Assembly (NCBI GenBank): GCA_958427975.1
Contig: CAUAEH010000002.1
Coordinates: forward strand, 31,650-95,649
Reading direction: 5' to 3'
DNA length: 64,000 nucleotides
DNA from: an uncultured Collinsella sp.
GTDB lineage: Bacteria; Actinomycetota; Coriobacteriia; Coriobacteriales; Coriobacteriaceae
The notes beneath the pieces are model-generated. The model saw only the letters and a program-made list of their open reading frames with translations. It was not told the DNA's origin and made no database searches. How positions within the stretch are numbered: the stretch's first letter is position 1; each line of letters begins with the position of its first letter. A program made the translations under genes and the position numbers. Below, one piece after another: positions 34,947 through 44,180 of this stretch.

Positions 34947-37130
34947 GTGAAGGATTCCGACCTCTCCGCAACGGCTGCGCGTGACGCCGCCCGCATCGTT
35001 TGGTTTAAGCGCTATCCCGCCAAACAGACGCTCATCGCATTTTTGCTCGCCCTGCTGGCGACCACGGCGTTTTCCATCGATCCCGCCCCGGTGTCGAGCA
35101 ACGCGGTCCTGGCGATCGATCCCAAGGCGACGGGCGCGCTCTACGTGTGCTACGAGGTGCTTCTCTCGTTTGCCGGCCACACCGACGCAGTGATGCTGCT
35201 CGCGCTTGTCTGTTTGCTCACACTGCCGTTTCGCTATGTGTTCTTTGGCCGCGGTGACGCTTGGCGCCCGTCGGTCGTGCTGCCATCGCTGTTCTTTGCC
35301 GTTTGCATGGTGTTCGGCCGTAGCTACGACCTCACCGATTCGGCTGAGATTGTGCTGGGCGACAAGGCACGCGTTATCTGCGCCTGGATTGGTGGCGCGG
35401 GCTGGATGCTTCTGGCGATTGTGGCCTTCTATCTGGCTTTTGAGTTTTTGGATTGGTTGGGCTCCCGCCGCATTCCGTTTTCGGAGGCGCATTTTGGCCG
35501 CGTGTGGCGTGTTGTCCACGCCGTGCTCTCGGTTCATCCCTTTGTCGGGCCGTTTCTTGTGCTCATGATTGTCTGGGCGCCCACGCTTATCGCCTCGCTG
35601 CCCGCCCTCTTTATGGGAGACACGGGCGCGCAGGTCCGCCAATGGTTCAACTACCCCAACGGCACGAGCGATTACCTACGCCTGCTTAACCCCAACGTGC
35701 TACTCAACGGACATCATCCGGTGGTGCACACGGCCATCATCGGCTCGTGTGTGCAGCTGGGGCTTTCGCTATTTAACAGCGCCAATGCGGGCCTTGCCAT
35801 CTACACTTGTGCCCAATTCGTCATCACCGCCGCCTGCATGTCCTATTCCATATCGTCGCTGCGCAAGCTGGGCGTGAGCCTGCCGGTCCGCGGCGTCATC
35901 TTGCTGTTCTTTGCGTTTATGCCGATGTTCTCCAACTACGCGGTGCTGCTGACCAAAGATGTACTTTTTGCCGATGCGTTTTTGGTACTGCTCGTTCAGA
36001 CCGTCAAGCTCGTGGCATGTGGCCTACCCCGTCGCGATGCCAATGCCGAGCGTGCGGGCGAACAGAAGCCCGTGCTCTTTGCGCGCCATGACTGGCTGTT
36101 GCTCGTGCTGGGTGCCATGGGTTCCACGTTTTTGCGCAATGGCGGCCTGGTCTTTCCGTTGGCGGCCTGCGTGATTGCGGCGGCGTTTTGCGCCTGGGAT
36201 GTACATGTCGCTCGTCGTGCGGCTAAGCAGATGGGCACCACGGTCTCATGCGCCACGTCGCGCTTCCGCTGGGTCGGCGTGCTCGCAGTGCTTGCGCTCT
36301 GCCTTGTCTCCAACATGTATTTCACCAAGGTATTTATGCCGGCGCACGATATCACGCCGGGCTCCAAGCGCGAGATCCTCTCGATTCCGTTTCAACAGAC
36401 GGCACGCTTCGTCCAAAAGCACGATGGCCTCAACTCGGGCGTCAACCCCACGGTTAAGGAGGACGGCACCATCGTGGAAGCTCCCTGCGACGGCTTGGTG
36501 ACCGATGAGGAGCGCGCTGTGATCGATCGCGTGCTTAAGTACGAGAACCTGGGCCGTCGCTACAACCCCGACAAGTCGGATGCCGTCAAAAACTGCTTCA
36601 ATGAGTACGCCTCGCAGGAGGACATCAAGGCCTATTTTGAGGTGTGGGCCCAGATGTTCAAAAAGGACCCCGAGTGCTATATCTCGGCGCTCGTCAATAA
36701 CTACTACGGGTACTTCTACCCGAGCGCTCGCGATGCGTGGGTCTACAGCACCGCGCGCAGTGCCGAGATTATGGCGAAGCCCGATAACCTCAAGTACTTT
36801 GACTTCCATCCGGTCGATAGCAAGGTCGTGCGCTGGTGCGACCACCTGATTAACCTGTACCGCGTGGCGGTGCAGCGCATCCCGTTTATCTCGCTCACCA
36901 TGAGCTCGGCCACCTACGTGTGGATCATGATCGTCGTGGTGGTCTACCTGTTGCGCCGTCATTCATGGCGTGCGCTGGCGATCTGGGTGCCGCTGTTGGG
37001 CGTGCTCGCCGTGTGCCTGATTGGCCCGTGCAACGGCTCGACCTACATGCGCTACCTGTATCCGGTCATCGCCTGCATGCCTTTTGCCATCGGTGCCACG
37101 ATCACCCGCAGCGACTTCCTCTGGGCCTAA
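34947..37130 (+). CDS. Large multi-pass membrane protein, DUF6020-like
   Basis: A 727-residue membrane protein with about ten to twelve helices and one large extracytoplasmic domain (about residues 475-640) rich in charged and Tyr residues. Segments such as FMGDTGAQVRQWF, NGHHPVVHTAII and the late GSTYMRYLYPVIACMPF suggest a GT-C-like glycosyltransferase fold, as proposed for DUF6020 proteins. The start is GTG at 34947 with AGAAAGG ahead. It would use a lipid-linked sugar at the outer face, but the substrate is unknown and the assignment rests on general resemblance. Confidence 0.65.
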   Translation: MKDSDLSATAARDAARIVWFKRYPAKQTLIAFLLALLATTAFSIDPAPVSSNAVLAIDPKATGALYVCYEVLLSFAGHTDAVMLLALVCLLTLPFRYVFFGRGDAWRPSVVLPSLFFAVCMVFGRSYDLTDSAEIVLGDKARVICAWIGGAGWMLLAIVAFYLAFEFLDWLGSRRIPFSEAHFGRVWRVVHAVLSVHPFVGPFLVLMIVWAPTLIASLPALFMGDTGAQVRQWFNYPNGTSDYLRLLNPNVLLNGHHPVVHTAIIGSCVQLGLSLFNSANAGLAIYTCAQFVITAACMSYSISSLRKLGVSLPVRGVILLFFAFMPMFSNYAVLLTKDVLFADAFLVLLVQTVKLVACGLPRRDANAERAGEQKPVLFARHDWLLLVLGAMGSTFLRNGGLVFPLAACVIAAAFCAWDVHVARRAAKQMGTTVSCATSRFRWVGVLAVLALCLVSNMYFTKVFMPAHDITPGSKREILSIPFQQTARFVQKHDGLNSGVNPTVKEDGTIVEAPCDGLVTDEERAVIDRVLKYENLGRRYNPDKSDAVKNCFNEYASQEDIKAYFEVWAQMFKKDPECYISALVNNYYGYFYPSARDAWVYSTARSAEIMAKPDNLKYFDFHPVDSKVVRWCDHLINLYRVAVQRIPFISLTMSSATYVWIMIVVVVYLLRRHSWRALAIWVPLLGVLAVCLIGPCNGSTYMRYLYPVIACMPFAIGATITRSDFLWA

Positions 37131-37295
37131 ACTGGTGCATTGGGGTCAGGTTACTTTGCACTAAAGGGTGACATCATCACGACGCCTTCATTTTGGGGTT
37201 TATCTCGCAGGCCAGTAGGTATATCATAACGACGTTTGTTTATATCGCCCGAGCATTCACGCTGGGCTTTAGGTCGAAACCGATAGGAGACACGT

Positions 37296-38102
37296 ATGTC
37301 CGGACACTCTAAGTGGGCCACAACCAAGCATCGTAAGGGCGCGCAGGACGCCAAGCGTTCCGCCCTCTTCTCCAAGCTCAGCCGCAACATCACCGTTGCT
37401 GCCCGTCTCGGCGGCGACCCGCTGCCCGAGAACAACGCCAGCCTCGCCGCTGCCGTCGCCAAGGCCAAGGCTCAGTCCATGCCTAAGGACAAGATCAAGT
37501 CCGCTATCGACAAGGCCTTTGGTTCGGGTGCCGACGCCGCCGTCTACGAGAACATCGTGTACGAGGGCTACGGTCCCGCCGGTGTCGCCGTCTACGTTGA
37601 CTGCCTGACCGACAACCGCAACCGCACCGCCGCCGATGTCCGTTCCGCCTTCTCCCACGCTGGTGGCAACCTGGGCACCTCGGGCTCCGTCGCCTTCCAG
37701 TTTGAGCGCAAGGGCCAGATCGTCGTCGCCAAGGAGATCCTGGACGAGAACGCCAAGAAGGAGACCATGATCGCCAACGGTCCTGCCGGTGACGAGGATG
37801 AGTTCATGATGGCCATCGCCGAGGCCGGTGGCGAGGACTACGAGGACGCCGGCGAGGAGTGGATCGTCTGGACCGCTGCTAACGACGTCATGGCTGTCTC
37901 CAAGGCGCTCGAGGAGCAGGGCGTCCAGGTCAAGGGCTCCGAGACCACCATGGTCCCGACCACCCCGACCGAGGTCTCCGGCGCCGACGCCAAGAAGGTT
38001 CAGCGCCTCATCGACCGTCTTGAGGAGCTCGACGACGTCCAGGACGTCTACAGCACCATGGACATGACCGACGAGGTCATCGCTGCCCTCGAGGAGGAGT
38101 AG
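37296..38102 (+). CDS. YebC/PmpR-family protein
   Basis: A 268-residue cytoplasmic protein of the YebC/PmpR/TACO1 family. It starts MSGHSKWATTKHRKGAQDAKR, the family's basic N-terminus, and has the acidic C-terminal domains. Members have been described both as DNA-binding regulators and as factors that help ribosomes through difficult sequences. It is a little longer than the usual 240-250. It is not linked to ruvC here. GATAGGAG precedes the ATG. Confidence 0.92.
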   Translation: MSGHSKWATTKHRKGAQDAKRSALFSKLSRNITVAARLGGDPLPENNASLAAAVAKAKAQSMPKDKIKSAIDKAFGSGADAAVYENIVYEGYGPAGVAVYVDCLTDNRNRTAADVRSAFSHAGGNLGTSGSVAFQFERKGQIVVAKEILDENAKKETMIANGPAGDEDEFMMAIAEAGGEDYEDAGEEWIVWTAANDVMAVSKALEEQGVQVKGSETTMVPTTPTEVSGADAKKVQRLIDRLEELDDVQDVYSTMDMTDEVIAALEEE

Positions 38103-38171
38103 CGCCCGCACGGGTTAAGCCGTGCATATCTGGGCATAATGAAGCGAGCATGCAAGCCTCGTGGAATAGAT

Positions 38172-38214
38172 GAGCCGGATCCGCGTGCGTAGAGCACCGG
38201 ACCCGGCTCTTTTA
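38172..38214 (+). terminator. Terminator after the yebC-like gene
   Basis: The arms GAGCCGGATCCG and CGGACCCGGCTC are followed by TTTTAT. The TATAAT that overlaps the end (38213-38218) may be the -10 box of the next operon. Confidence 0.8.
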
Positions 38215-38268
38215 TAATGATGCGAACCGTTTTGCATTTCGAGAGCCGAGATTTGAAGGGAGCGCCAC

Positions 38269-38814
38269 GTGCGCGTACTCAAACGAGCCCTAGCGATTGT
38301 GTATCTTGCCGCCGCCATCGTGGCGCTGGGTACGCTTGTCTGCCAGTTTTGGGGGCCGTATACGTATCGCTTTATGCTGCTGATGCGCGACCCCATGCCG
38401 CGCATTGTCGTGACGGCATGCGGCGGAGTTGTGGCGATCGGCGTGCTGGTAAGCTTCTTCCGCCTGATGTTTGCTCGTCGCGAGCCGTCCTGCGTGCATC
38501 CGGCGGGGGAGCGCAATATCGAGGTTACCCTTGCGGCGCTTTCTTCGTGCGCTCGCACTGCGGCAGAGCGCGACGATCGCGTGATGGTCGAGCATGTCGA
38601 GGCCCGCGTCCAAGGCTCCGACGATTCGCACGTCCGTTTTAAGGTCGAGGCTATCGCGCTTGACGACCGGGACGTGGCCTCCCTTGCAGCCGCGATGCAG
38701 CAACGTATCGAGGAGGCCTGCGACACCATGCTCGGCACGCCGGGCACGACCGCACGCGTCCGTTTTTTGCCGTCCAAGACTACCGTCCAGACCGTGGAGG
38801 TTTCCGGTGAGTGA
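38269..38814 (+). CDS. amaP: Alkaline-shock membrane anchor AmaP-like protein
   Basis: A 181-residue protein with two N-terminal helices (about residues 8-28 and 46-64) and a cytoplasmic C-terminal domain. In firmicutes and actinobacteria AmaP anchors Asp23 to the membrane. The start is GTG at 38269 with GAAGGGAG ahead. Its stop overlaps the start of the DUF2273 gene, and asp23 follows, so the three form one operon. The assignment rests on topology and this gene order. Confidence 0.8.
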   Translation: MRVLKRALAIVYLAAAIVALGTLVCQFWGPYTYRFMLLMRDPMPRIVVTACGGVVAIGVLVSFFRLMFARREPSCVHPAGERNIEVTLAALSSCARTAAERDDRVMVEHVEARVQGSDDSHVRFKVEAIALDDRDVASLAAAMQQRIEEACDTMLGTPGTTARVRFLPSKTTVQTVEVSGE

Positions 38815-39184
38815 TACCAATCAAGATAAGACCGCTCGTACGCCGCGCCTGACGATTGACCAGAGCGCCACGCCGGCGAACGAACCTGTTGATTCCAAAG
38901 CAGAGGCAACCGAGTTACAAGACGCGGCAGCCGCGGATTTTGACGAGGCTATGGGTCTCATCAAGGGTACGGGCGCTGCCATCTGGAGCTATGCTGTGCG
39001 TCATCCCAACACCACGCTTGGCGCCGTCGCTGGCTTTATCCTCGCCGTGTTGGTGCTCACGCTCGGCCTGTGGGACACACTCGTCATTGCATTCTTCGTG
39101 CTGATCGGCGCCGTGATCGGCCAAATTCGCGACGGCGAGAACGGGATCGTCAACTTCTTCGGCCGTCTGTTTAGCGGTCGCTAA
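38807..39184 (+). CDS. DUF2273 small membrane protein
   Basis: A 125-residue protein with an acidic, Ala-rich cytoplasmic N-terminus (1-60) and two close helices (about 72-103), ending in QIRDGENGIVNFFGRLF, the DUF2273 hallmark. The start is GTG at 38807, which overlaps the end of amaP by eight bases and has GGAGG ahead; the reading frame extends upstream inside amaP but without family similarity. It is a standard partner of Asp23. Confidence 0.85.
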   Translation: MSDTNQDKTARTPRLTIDQSATPANEPVDSKAEATELQDAAAADFDEAMGLIKGTGAAIWSYAVRHPNTTLGAVAGFILAVLVLTLGLWDTLVIAFFVLIGAVIGQIRDGENGIVNFFGRLFSGR

Positions 39185-39228
39185 TATGTATTCGACTGTC
39201 GCATCCGCGGCAGGCATAAGGAGGAACC

Positions 39229-39750
39229 ATGGCTTTTAATACGAAGGTCGATGTGGCCGATACCGAGCTCGAGGCAGACGAGACCGTCACCGCCGAGGCC
39301 GAGGATGTGACGCTCGAGGACGAGGCGCTCGTCGAGGCCGAGTCCGCCGATGACGCGGACGAGGATGATGAGGAAACAGACGAGTCCGAGGACTCGCTGA
39401 CCTATTCCAACGGTGTGATCGAGAAGATCGTTGCCATGGCCACCCGCGAGGTTCCGCACGTTTTGGGCATGAAGGGTAACCTCATGCACTTTGTGCAGGA
39501 GCAGTTTGGTGCCGAGAATCTGACCAAGGGCGTGACGGTTGAGGTCACCGATGACAATCGCGTGGTCGTCAACATCTCCGTCATTATCGAGTACGGCGCC
39601 TATGCGCCCGCGATCTTCGACGATGTCAAGGCACGTGTCACCGAGCGCCTTGCCGCGATGACCGGCCTTGAGGTGGCGGGCGTCAACCTGCGCATCGAGG
39701 ACGTCATCACCCCCGAGGAGTACGAGCACCGCACCAGCCAGCATGAGTAA
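39229..39750 (+). CDS. Asp23/Gls24-family envelope stress protein
   Basis: A 173-residue protein. A long acidic N-terminal tail (about 1-58, rich in Glu and Asp) precedes the Asp23 domain: YSNGVIEKIVAMATREVPHV, GVTVEVTDDNRVVVNISV and VNLRIEDVITPEE. It is thought to sit under the membrane bound to AmaP and to help withstand cell-wall stress. It is the last gene of amaP-DUF2273-asp23. AAGGAGG precedes the ATG. Confidence 0.9.
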   Translation: MAFNTKVDVADTELEADETVTAEAEDVTLEDEALVEAESADDADEDDEETDESEDSLTYSNGVIEKIVAMATREVPHVLGMKGNLMHFVQEQFGAENLTKGVTVEVTDDNRVVVNISVIIEYGAYAPAIFDDVKARVTERLAAMTGLEVAGVNLRIEDVITPEEYEHRTSQHE

Positions 39751-39754
39751 CCTT

Positions 39755-39803
39755 CCAAAAAGGGACAGGTTTGTTTTGGCAGGCTTTATCTGCGAAAACG
39801 TTA
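39755..39803 (+). repeat. 49-bp dispersed repeat, copy B
   Basis: Begins CCAAAAAGGGACAGGTTT four bases after the asp23 stop and ends AAAACGTTA. It matches copy A (34871-34919, opposite strand) at 45 of 49 positions. Confidence 0.8.
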
Positions 39804-39846
39804 AACGGCCGACCGCGCAAGCAAAAGCGTGGCCGGCCGTTATTTG
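39801..39846 (+). terminator. Terminator of the asp23 operon
   Basis: The arms AACGGCCGACC and GGCCGGCCGTT are followed by ATTTGT. It overlaps the end of repeat copy B. Confidence 0.8.
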
Positions 39847-39958
39847 TATGCCCCCCGATGTGGGCATACCGCTCGTCTAACTAGGGGTTGCAATCGTCGC
39901 GTTCCGCGTTACCCTAATGGGCGCATTGTTTCCAAATTGTTAACGAGGGGTTGCCGTA

Positions 39959-40981
39959 ATGGCCGACGAGCACGAAACAGAAAGCAAGGCATGGGCGATT
40001 GAGGCCGCCGCGGCAGAGGCGGCATCGCGTGCTGCCGAGGAGGTGCATCGTCCTCCCGTGGTGCCGATGGAGCGCGTGGTTGATCGCACCGATATCGAGC
40101 GAGGCGAGCGTGTCGGTCAAAAGCGCAGCCAGGAGCCGGGCTTCCCGCGCTTTTTTGCCGAGCTCAATTTGGGCCTGATCCTCACGGCCTTCGCCATCGT
40201 TGCGTTTAAAACCCCTAATCACTTTGCTTTTGGCGGCACCTCGGGCGTGTCGGTCATTCTGTCCACGCTGTTCCCGACCCTGCCCGTCGGCGTTTTTATG
40301 TGGATTATCAACGCGGTTCTCGTCGTCTTGGGCTTTATCTTTTTGGAGCGCAAGGCAATCCTGTGGAGCGTCTTCGCCTCGTTTGCGCTTTCGGCCTATG
40401 TTTCGCTGTTTGAGCTCTTTATTCCGACCGATGTCTCTCTGACGGGTGATATGTGGCTCGACCTGTGCTTTGCCGTCATCTTGCCGGCGCTCGGCAGCGC
40501 TATTGTCTTTGACATCGGCGCCTCGACGGGTGGCACGGACATTCTCGCTATGATCCTCAAACGCCGCACCACGCTCGAGATTGGTCGCGCACTGCTGTTG
40601 GTCGATATCGGCATCGTGGCCATCGCGGCCTTTTTGTATGGCCCGCGTGTCGGTCTGTATTGCGTGCTCGGCCTGTTTGCCAAGACGCTTGTGGTCGACA
40701 AGGCCGTCGAGAGCATCCATCTTCGTAAGGTCTGCACGGTCATTTGCTCCGAACCCCTTAAGGTCGAGGAGTTTATCGTCAAGCATCTCAACCGCACAGC
40801 GACCATCAGCCGCGGTTACGGTGCCTTCTCGGGCAAGTGCGTGACGGTGATCATGAGCGTGCTGAGCCGTCGCGAGGCCGTGCAACTGCGCCGCTATGCG
40901 CGCGAGGTCGATCCGGGTGCCTTTATCACGATTGTCGACAGCTCCGAGATCGTCGGCAAGGGCTTCCGCGGAACGAACTAG
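39959..40981 (+). CDS. YitT-family membrane protein (DUF2179 C-terminus)
   Basis: A 340-residue inner-membrane protein. A charged N-terminal extension (about 1-60) precedes five or six helices with the YitT features FGGTSGVSVILS and GASTGGTDILAMIL. A C-terminal cytoplasmic DUF2179 domain follows (about 255-335: VCTVICSEPLKVEEFIV, SRGYGAFSGK). The function of the family is not settled; membrane transport has been suggested. The start is ATG at 39959; GAGGGG lies upstream. It is monocistronic. Confidence 0.87.
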   Translation: MADEHETESKAWAIEAAAAEAASRAAEEVHRPPVVPMERVVDRTDIERGERVGQKRSQEPGFPRFFAELNLGLILTAFAIVAFKTPNHFAFGGTSGVSVILSTLFPTLPVGVFMWIINAVLVVLGFIFLERKAILWSVFASFALSAYVSLFELFIPTDVSLTGDMWLDLCFAVILPALGSAIVFDIGASTGGTDILAMILKRRTTLEIGRALLLVDIGIVAIAAFLYGPRVGLYCVLGLFAKTLVVDKAVESIHLRKVCTVICSEPLKVEEFIVKHLNRTATISRGYGAFSGKCVTVIMSVLSRREAVQLRRYAREVDPGAFITIVDSSEIVGKGFRGTN

Positions 40982-41130
40982 CACAGACGTATTCAACGAA
41001 CCGCCTGCTGGCGCCGTGTACCTTGCAAATCGGTCATCTTTGAGTATTTGACCCCACATTGGGCAATAATGATGCTAAAGACAACGTTTGCGATCCAAGT
41101 GATTCGTTCAAGATACGAAGGGATGATTCT

Positions 41131-42408
41131 ATGTTCTGCTCGCAGTGCGGCGCCCCCATGGGCGATAACGACAAGTTCTGCGGCGTGTGTGGTGCTCCTA
41201 ATGCCGGTGCCGCTGGCCCCGCTCCCCAGGGACAGCCTCAGCCCCAGCAGTTTGTTCCGCAACCGCCCGTGGCGAATGCGCCAAAGGGCTGTGTGGCTCA
41301 GGCGTTCCAAGATATGACCAAGACTCCGGGCGTGCTTCAGCGTGTATGCCAAATCGCGTTTTTGCCGGCGCTGATTTGCGTTGTGTCGGTGCTCGTGTTG
41401 TTTATTCCCGTTATTGGCGGCATTGCGGCTGCCATCGGCTTTTTGGCAGCTTGCATTGCGAGCGTGTGCGGTTCCGGCTTTGGCATCGAGTGGGCCCGCG
41501 ATCTGTCGCTTAAGATCGATGACGGCATGGATCGTCCGCTGATGCGTTCCACGTCGTTTGGTCTCGGAGTCTTTTCGAGCGTTATTTCGGTCGTGCTCGA
41601 GGTTATCGCTGCCATTCCCGTTATCGGTGTAGTGCTTTCGCTGGTGGAGGGCGTGGTAATTGGCGCTGCGGGCTCGTATTCTTATTACGGCTCTTATGCG
41701 CTCGAGGCTGCGCTGTTTGGCTCGCTTGGCCTGCTTGTCCTGGCGCTAATTGCCTCGGCGATTCTGGGTGTCTTCTTTAAGATGTTCGCCGACATCGCCG
41801 TGATGCACTTTGCGGTGACCGGGCGTGTCGAGAGCGCGTTTTCGCTCGATAAGGTCTGGGCGGCGTTTAAGCACAACAAGACCAAGCTGTTCTGTGCTTC
41901 GTTCCTTCCCGAGTTTTTGACGGGCCTGGTCGCCAACGTTGTCACATGGATCTTGACGGTCGTCTTTGGCGCCATTGCCTCTGTCGGTATGTATAGCTAC
42001 TACTATCGTCCTACGGGTATTGAGGCAATTGTTACCGGCGGTGGCGTCACGCTCGCGCTGTTCTTGGGGCTGGTCGCTTTCGTCACCGTATTTCTTACGG
42101 TCTTTGGCAAGATGCTCAAGCACCGTGCCGTTGGCTATTGGGCCGCACGCTATGCAAGCGAGTGGGCCGATGAGGATAAGGACGACGTCCTGACTTTTGT
42201 GTTGCCCTTCGAGAAGAAGTCCACCCCTTCGGGTTACGGTGCTCCGGATGCTTCGCCGGCACCTGCACCCGCTTCCGCGACCGAGCCTGAGCCGGCGCCC
42301 GAGCCTGAGACGGCATCTGAGTCCGAGCCTGCACCTGAGCCTGAGCCGGCACCTGCACCTGAGCCGGCGTCCGAGCCAAGCTCCGACGAGGAGCCTCAGG
42401 ACGAGTAG
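41131..42408 (+). CDS. Zinc-ribbon membrane protein, DUF4013-like
   Basis: A 425-residue protein. It opens with a zinc ribbon (Cys3, Cys6, Cys17, Cys20: FCSQCG and FCGVCG), then a Gly/Pro/Gln linker, a block of about six helices (about 75-340) with AFQDMTKTPGVLQRV, and a cytoplasmic tail of Glu-Pro-Ala repeats (about 375-425). The arrangement fits DUF4013 proteins. The ATG at 41131 follows GAAGGGAT; a longer 24-codon form is unlikely. The repeat-rich tail may vary in length between strains. Function unknown. Confidence 0.72.
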   Translation: MFCSQCGAPMGDNDKFCGVCGAPNAGAAGPAPQGQPQPQQFVPQPPVANAPKGCVAQAFQDMTKTPGVLQRVCQIAFLPALICVVSVLVLFIPVIGGIAAAIGFLAACIASVCGSGFGIEWARDLSLKIDDGMDRPLMRSTSFGLGVFSSVISVVLEVIAAIPVIGVVLSLVEGVVIGAAGSYSYYGSYALEAALFGSLGLLVLALIASAILGVFFKMFADIAVMHFAVTGRVESAFSLDKVWAAFKHNKTKLFCASFLPEFLTGLVANVVTWILTVVFGAIASVGMYSYYYRPTGIEAIVTGGGVTLALFLGLVAFVTVFLTVFGKMLKHRAVGYWAARYASEWADEDKDDVLTFVLPFEKKSTPSGYGAPDASPAPAPASATEPEPAPEPETASESEPAPEPEPAPAPEPASEPSSDEEPQDE

Positions 42409-42467
42409 CCACGTCGCCTGCTATTTGGGGACTGGGTAGAAATGGTAGAAATAGCGCTTGAAGAATG

Positions 42468-42506
42468 AGCGGGGGCGGACGTTTCGATACGTCCGCCCCC
42501 GCTTTG
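42468..42506. terminator. Bidirectional terminator between convergent genes
   Basis: The perfect 14-bp arms AGCGGGGGCGGACG and CGTCCGCCCCCGCT flank an eight-base loop, between the zinc-ribbon gene and the M20 peptidase gene. Confidence 0.85.
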
Positions 42507-42548
42507 ACATCGCGATGTGGCTATGACTGCGAGATGCCAGCGAATCGA

Positions 42549-44012
42549 TTATTCGTCGTGCTTCTCCTCACGGCGTGCAGCAGCGCGTGCGTCGTGGATG
42601 CCCTTGATCGCGGCATGGCGAGCCGTTCGGGCATCATGGATGGCGTCGCGAGCCTCGGCGGTCGTCGCCTTGGCAGAGCGCAACTTGGCGGCCAGATCGG
42701 GGTTGGTTTCGGCGACCGCGGTAATCGCGGGGCCGTCGAGCTCCTCTTGCGTGGGCTCGGCCAAAAAGTCGATAGCATACTGGGCGGCCACCATGGAGCC
42801 CTTTGCCAGCACGGTCTCGTCGATCTTGTAGAAGCAGGAATGCTGGGCGTACGTGGCGCCAATCTTGGGGTTGCGCGTACCTACAAAGGCGAGCACGCCC
42901 GGTACGCGGCGCAGGTACTCCGAAAAATCCTCGCCCGAAAGCGTGCCGCGATAATGACCTTGGCCGGCGGGGCCCAGACACTTAATAACGGCCTGACGGC
43001 AGCGCTCGCTCGAGGCTACATCGTTTTCGACCTTGTAGTTGGCGATGGTGTAGTCGGTGAGCTCTGCCTCGGCGCCCAGAGCTGCCGCGGTATGCTCCAC
43101 GATGCGGCGCATGAGCTCCGGCATTTCCTCGTGGGTCGAATCGCCGTAGGTGCGCACCGTGCCGGCGAGGTAGGCCGTGCCGGCGATAACGTTGCGTGCG
43201 GTGCCGCCGTGCAGCTCGCCGACGGTGATGACAGCCGGCTCGTAGGGGCTGATCTCGCGCGAGACGATGGTCTGCAGGGCGTTGACGATCTCGGCGGCAA
43301 CCATGACGGCGTCGTGACCGCGCTGGGGCATGGCGCCGTGGCACGAGGTGCCGCGTACGTCGATACGGAACCAGTCGGTATTGGCCATGCGCGGACCGGG
43401 CTCGCAGCTCACGGTGCCGGCGTCGACCTCACTCCAGATGTGCGCGGCGTAGGCGCCATCGACGCCGTCGAGCACACCCGTGCCGATCATGAGCTTAGCG
43501 CCCTGGCCGTTTTCCTCGCTGGGCTGGAAGACGATGCGGACTTCGCCGTGGATGTCGTCGGTCATATGGCGCAGGATTTGCAGCGTTCCGAGCATCATGG
43601 CGATATGGCAGTCGTGGCCGCAGGCGTGCATGCAGCCCTCGTTGACGCTGGCGAACTCCTCGCCGGTCTGCTCGGTGACGGGCAGGGCGTCGATGTCGGC
43701 GCGCAGCAGGATGCGGCGGCGTGGCGTGCCGTCCTCGCGGTAGGCATCCGACGCGGTACCGCGAAGCGTTGCCACCAAGCCGGTCTTGAGCGGACGCTCG
43801 TAGGGGATATTCATGGCGTCGAGCTGGTTGGCGATGTCGGAGGTCGTGCGCTCCTCGGCAAGGCTCAGCTCCGGGTGCTTATGGAAGTGCCGGCGCTGCT
43901 TGATGATATATGGTTCAAACTCGGTAGCGATATCTTTGATGGCTGCGGTGACGTCGTCAGCCGCGCGAGCCTCGGTCGCCGCCATAATCTGCTGTGCCTT
44001 GGTCTTCGTCAT
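42549..44012 (-). CDS. M20-family amidohydrolase (amino-acid amide / IAA-amino-acid hydrolase type)
   Basis: A 487-residue metallo-hydrolase. The family motifs RRHFHKHPELSLAEERT, HACGHDCHIAMM (metal ligands) and FQPSEENGQGA (metal/catalytic Glu) are present, with the lid domain in the middle. A C-terminal tail (about 405-487) is Ala/Arg/His-rich and helical, longer than usual. Such enzymes deacylate N-acyl amino acids or cleave dipeptides. The ATG at 44012 follows GGAG on the minus strand; the frame runs far upstream across the divergent gene and is not used. Its substrate is not known. Confidence 0.9.
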   Translation of the reverse strand: MTKTKAQQIMAATEARAADDVTAAIKDIATEFEPYIIKQRRHFHKHPELSLAEERTTSDIANQLDAMNIPYERPLKTGLVATLRGTASDAYREDGTPRRRILLRADIDALPVTEQTGEEFASVNEGCMHACGHDCHIAMMLGTLQILRHMTDDIHGEVRIVFQPSEENGQGAKLMIGTGVLDGVDGAYAAHIWSEVDAGTVSCEPGPRMANTDWFRIDVRGTSCHGAMPQRGHDAVMVAAEIVNALQTIVSREISPYEPAVITVGELHGGTARNVIAGTAYLAGTVRTYGDSTHEEMPELMRRIVEHTAAALGAEAELTDYTIANYKVENDVASSERCRQAVIKCLGPAGQGHYRGTLSGEDFSEYLRRVPGVLAFVGTRNPKIGATYAQHSCFYKIDETVLAKGSMVAAQYAIDFLAEPTQEELDGPAITAVAETNPDLAAKLRSAKATTAEARDAIHDARTARHAAIKGIHDARAAARREEKHDE

Positions 44013-44180
44013 GGTCGATTTGCTCCTTGCTGGGTTGATCGCAAAATCGTACAGGCTCTCTCCAGTATGCCACCTGCCGCTAGGGCTGGTAAAGTTGCCG
44101 TTTGCCGCTTGGGGTTTTGTTACAAGGGCGGGGGAGTACACTCGGGGGTGTTGAATTTCCTGCCAGAGATGGGGATGCCC

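Noticed and set aside
42465..44180. An N-terminal extension fusing 570 residues to the YtcJ-like hydrolase
   Set aside because: The extension lies opposite the M20 hydrolase gene and has shadow composition; the enzyme's own start region begins at about 44181.
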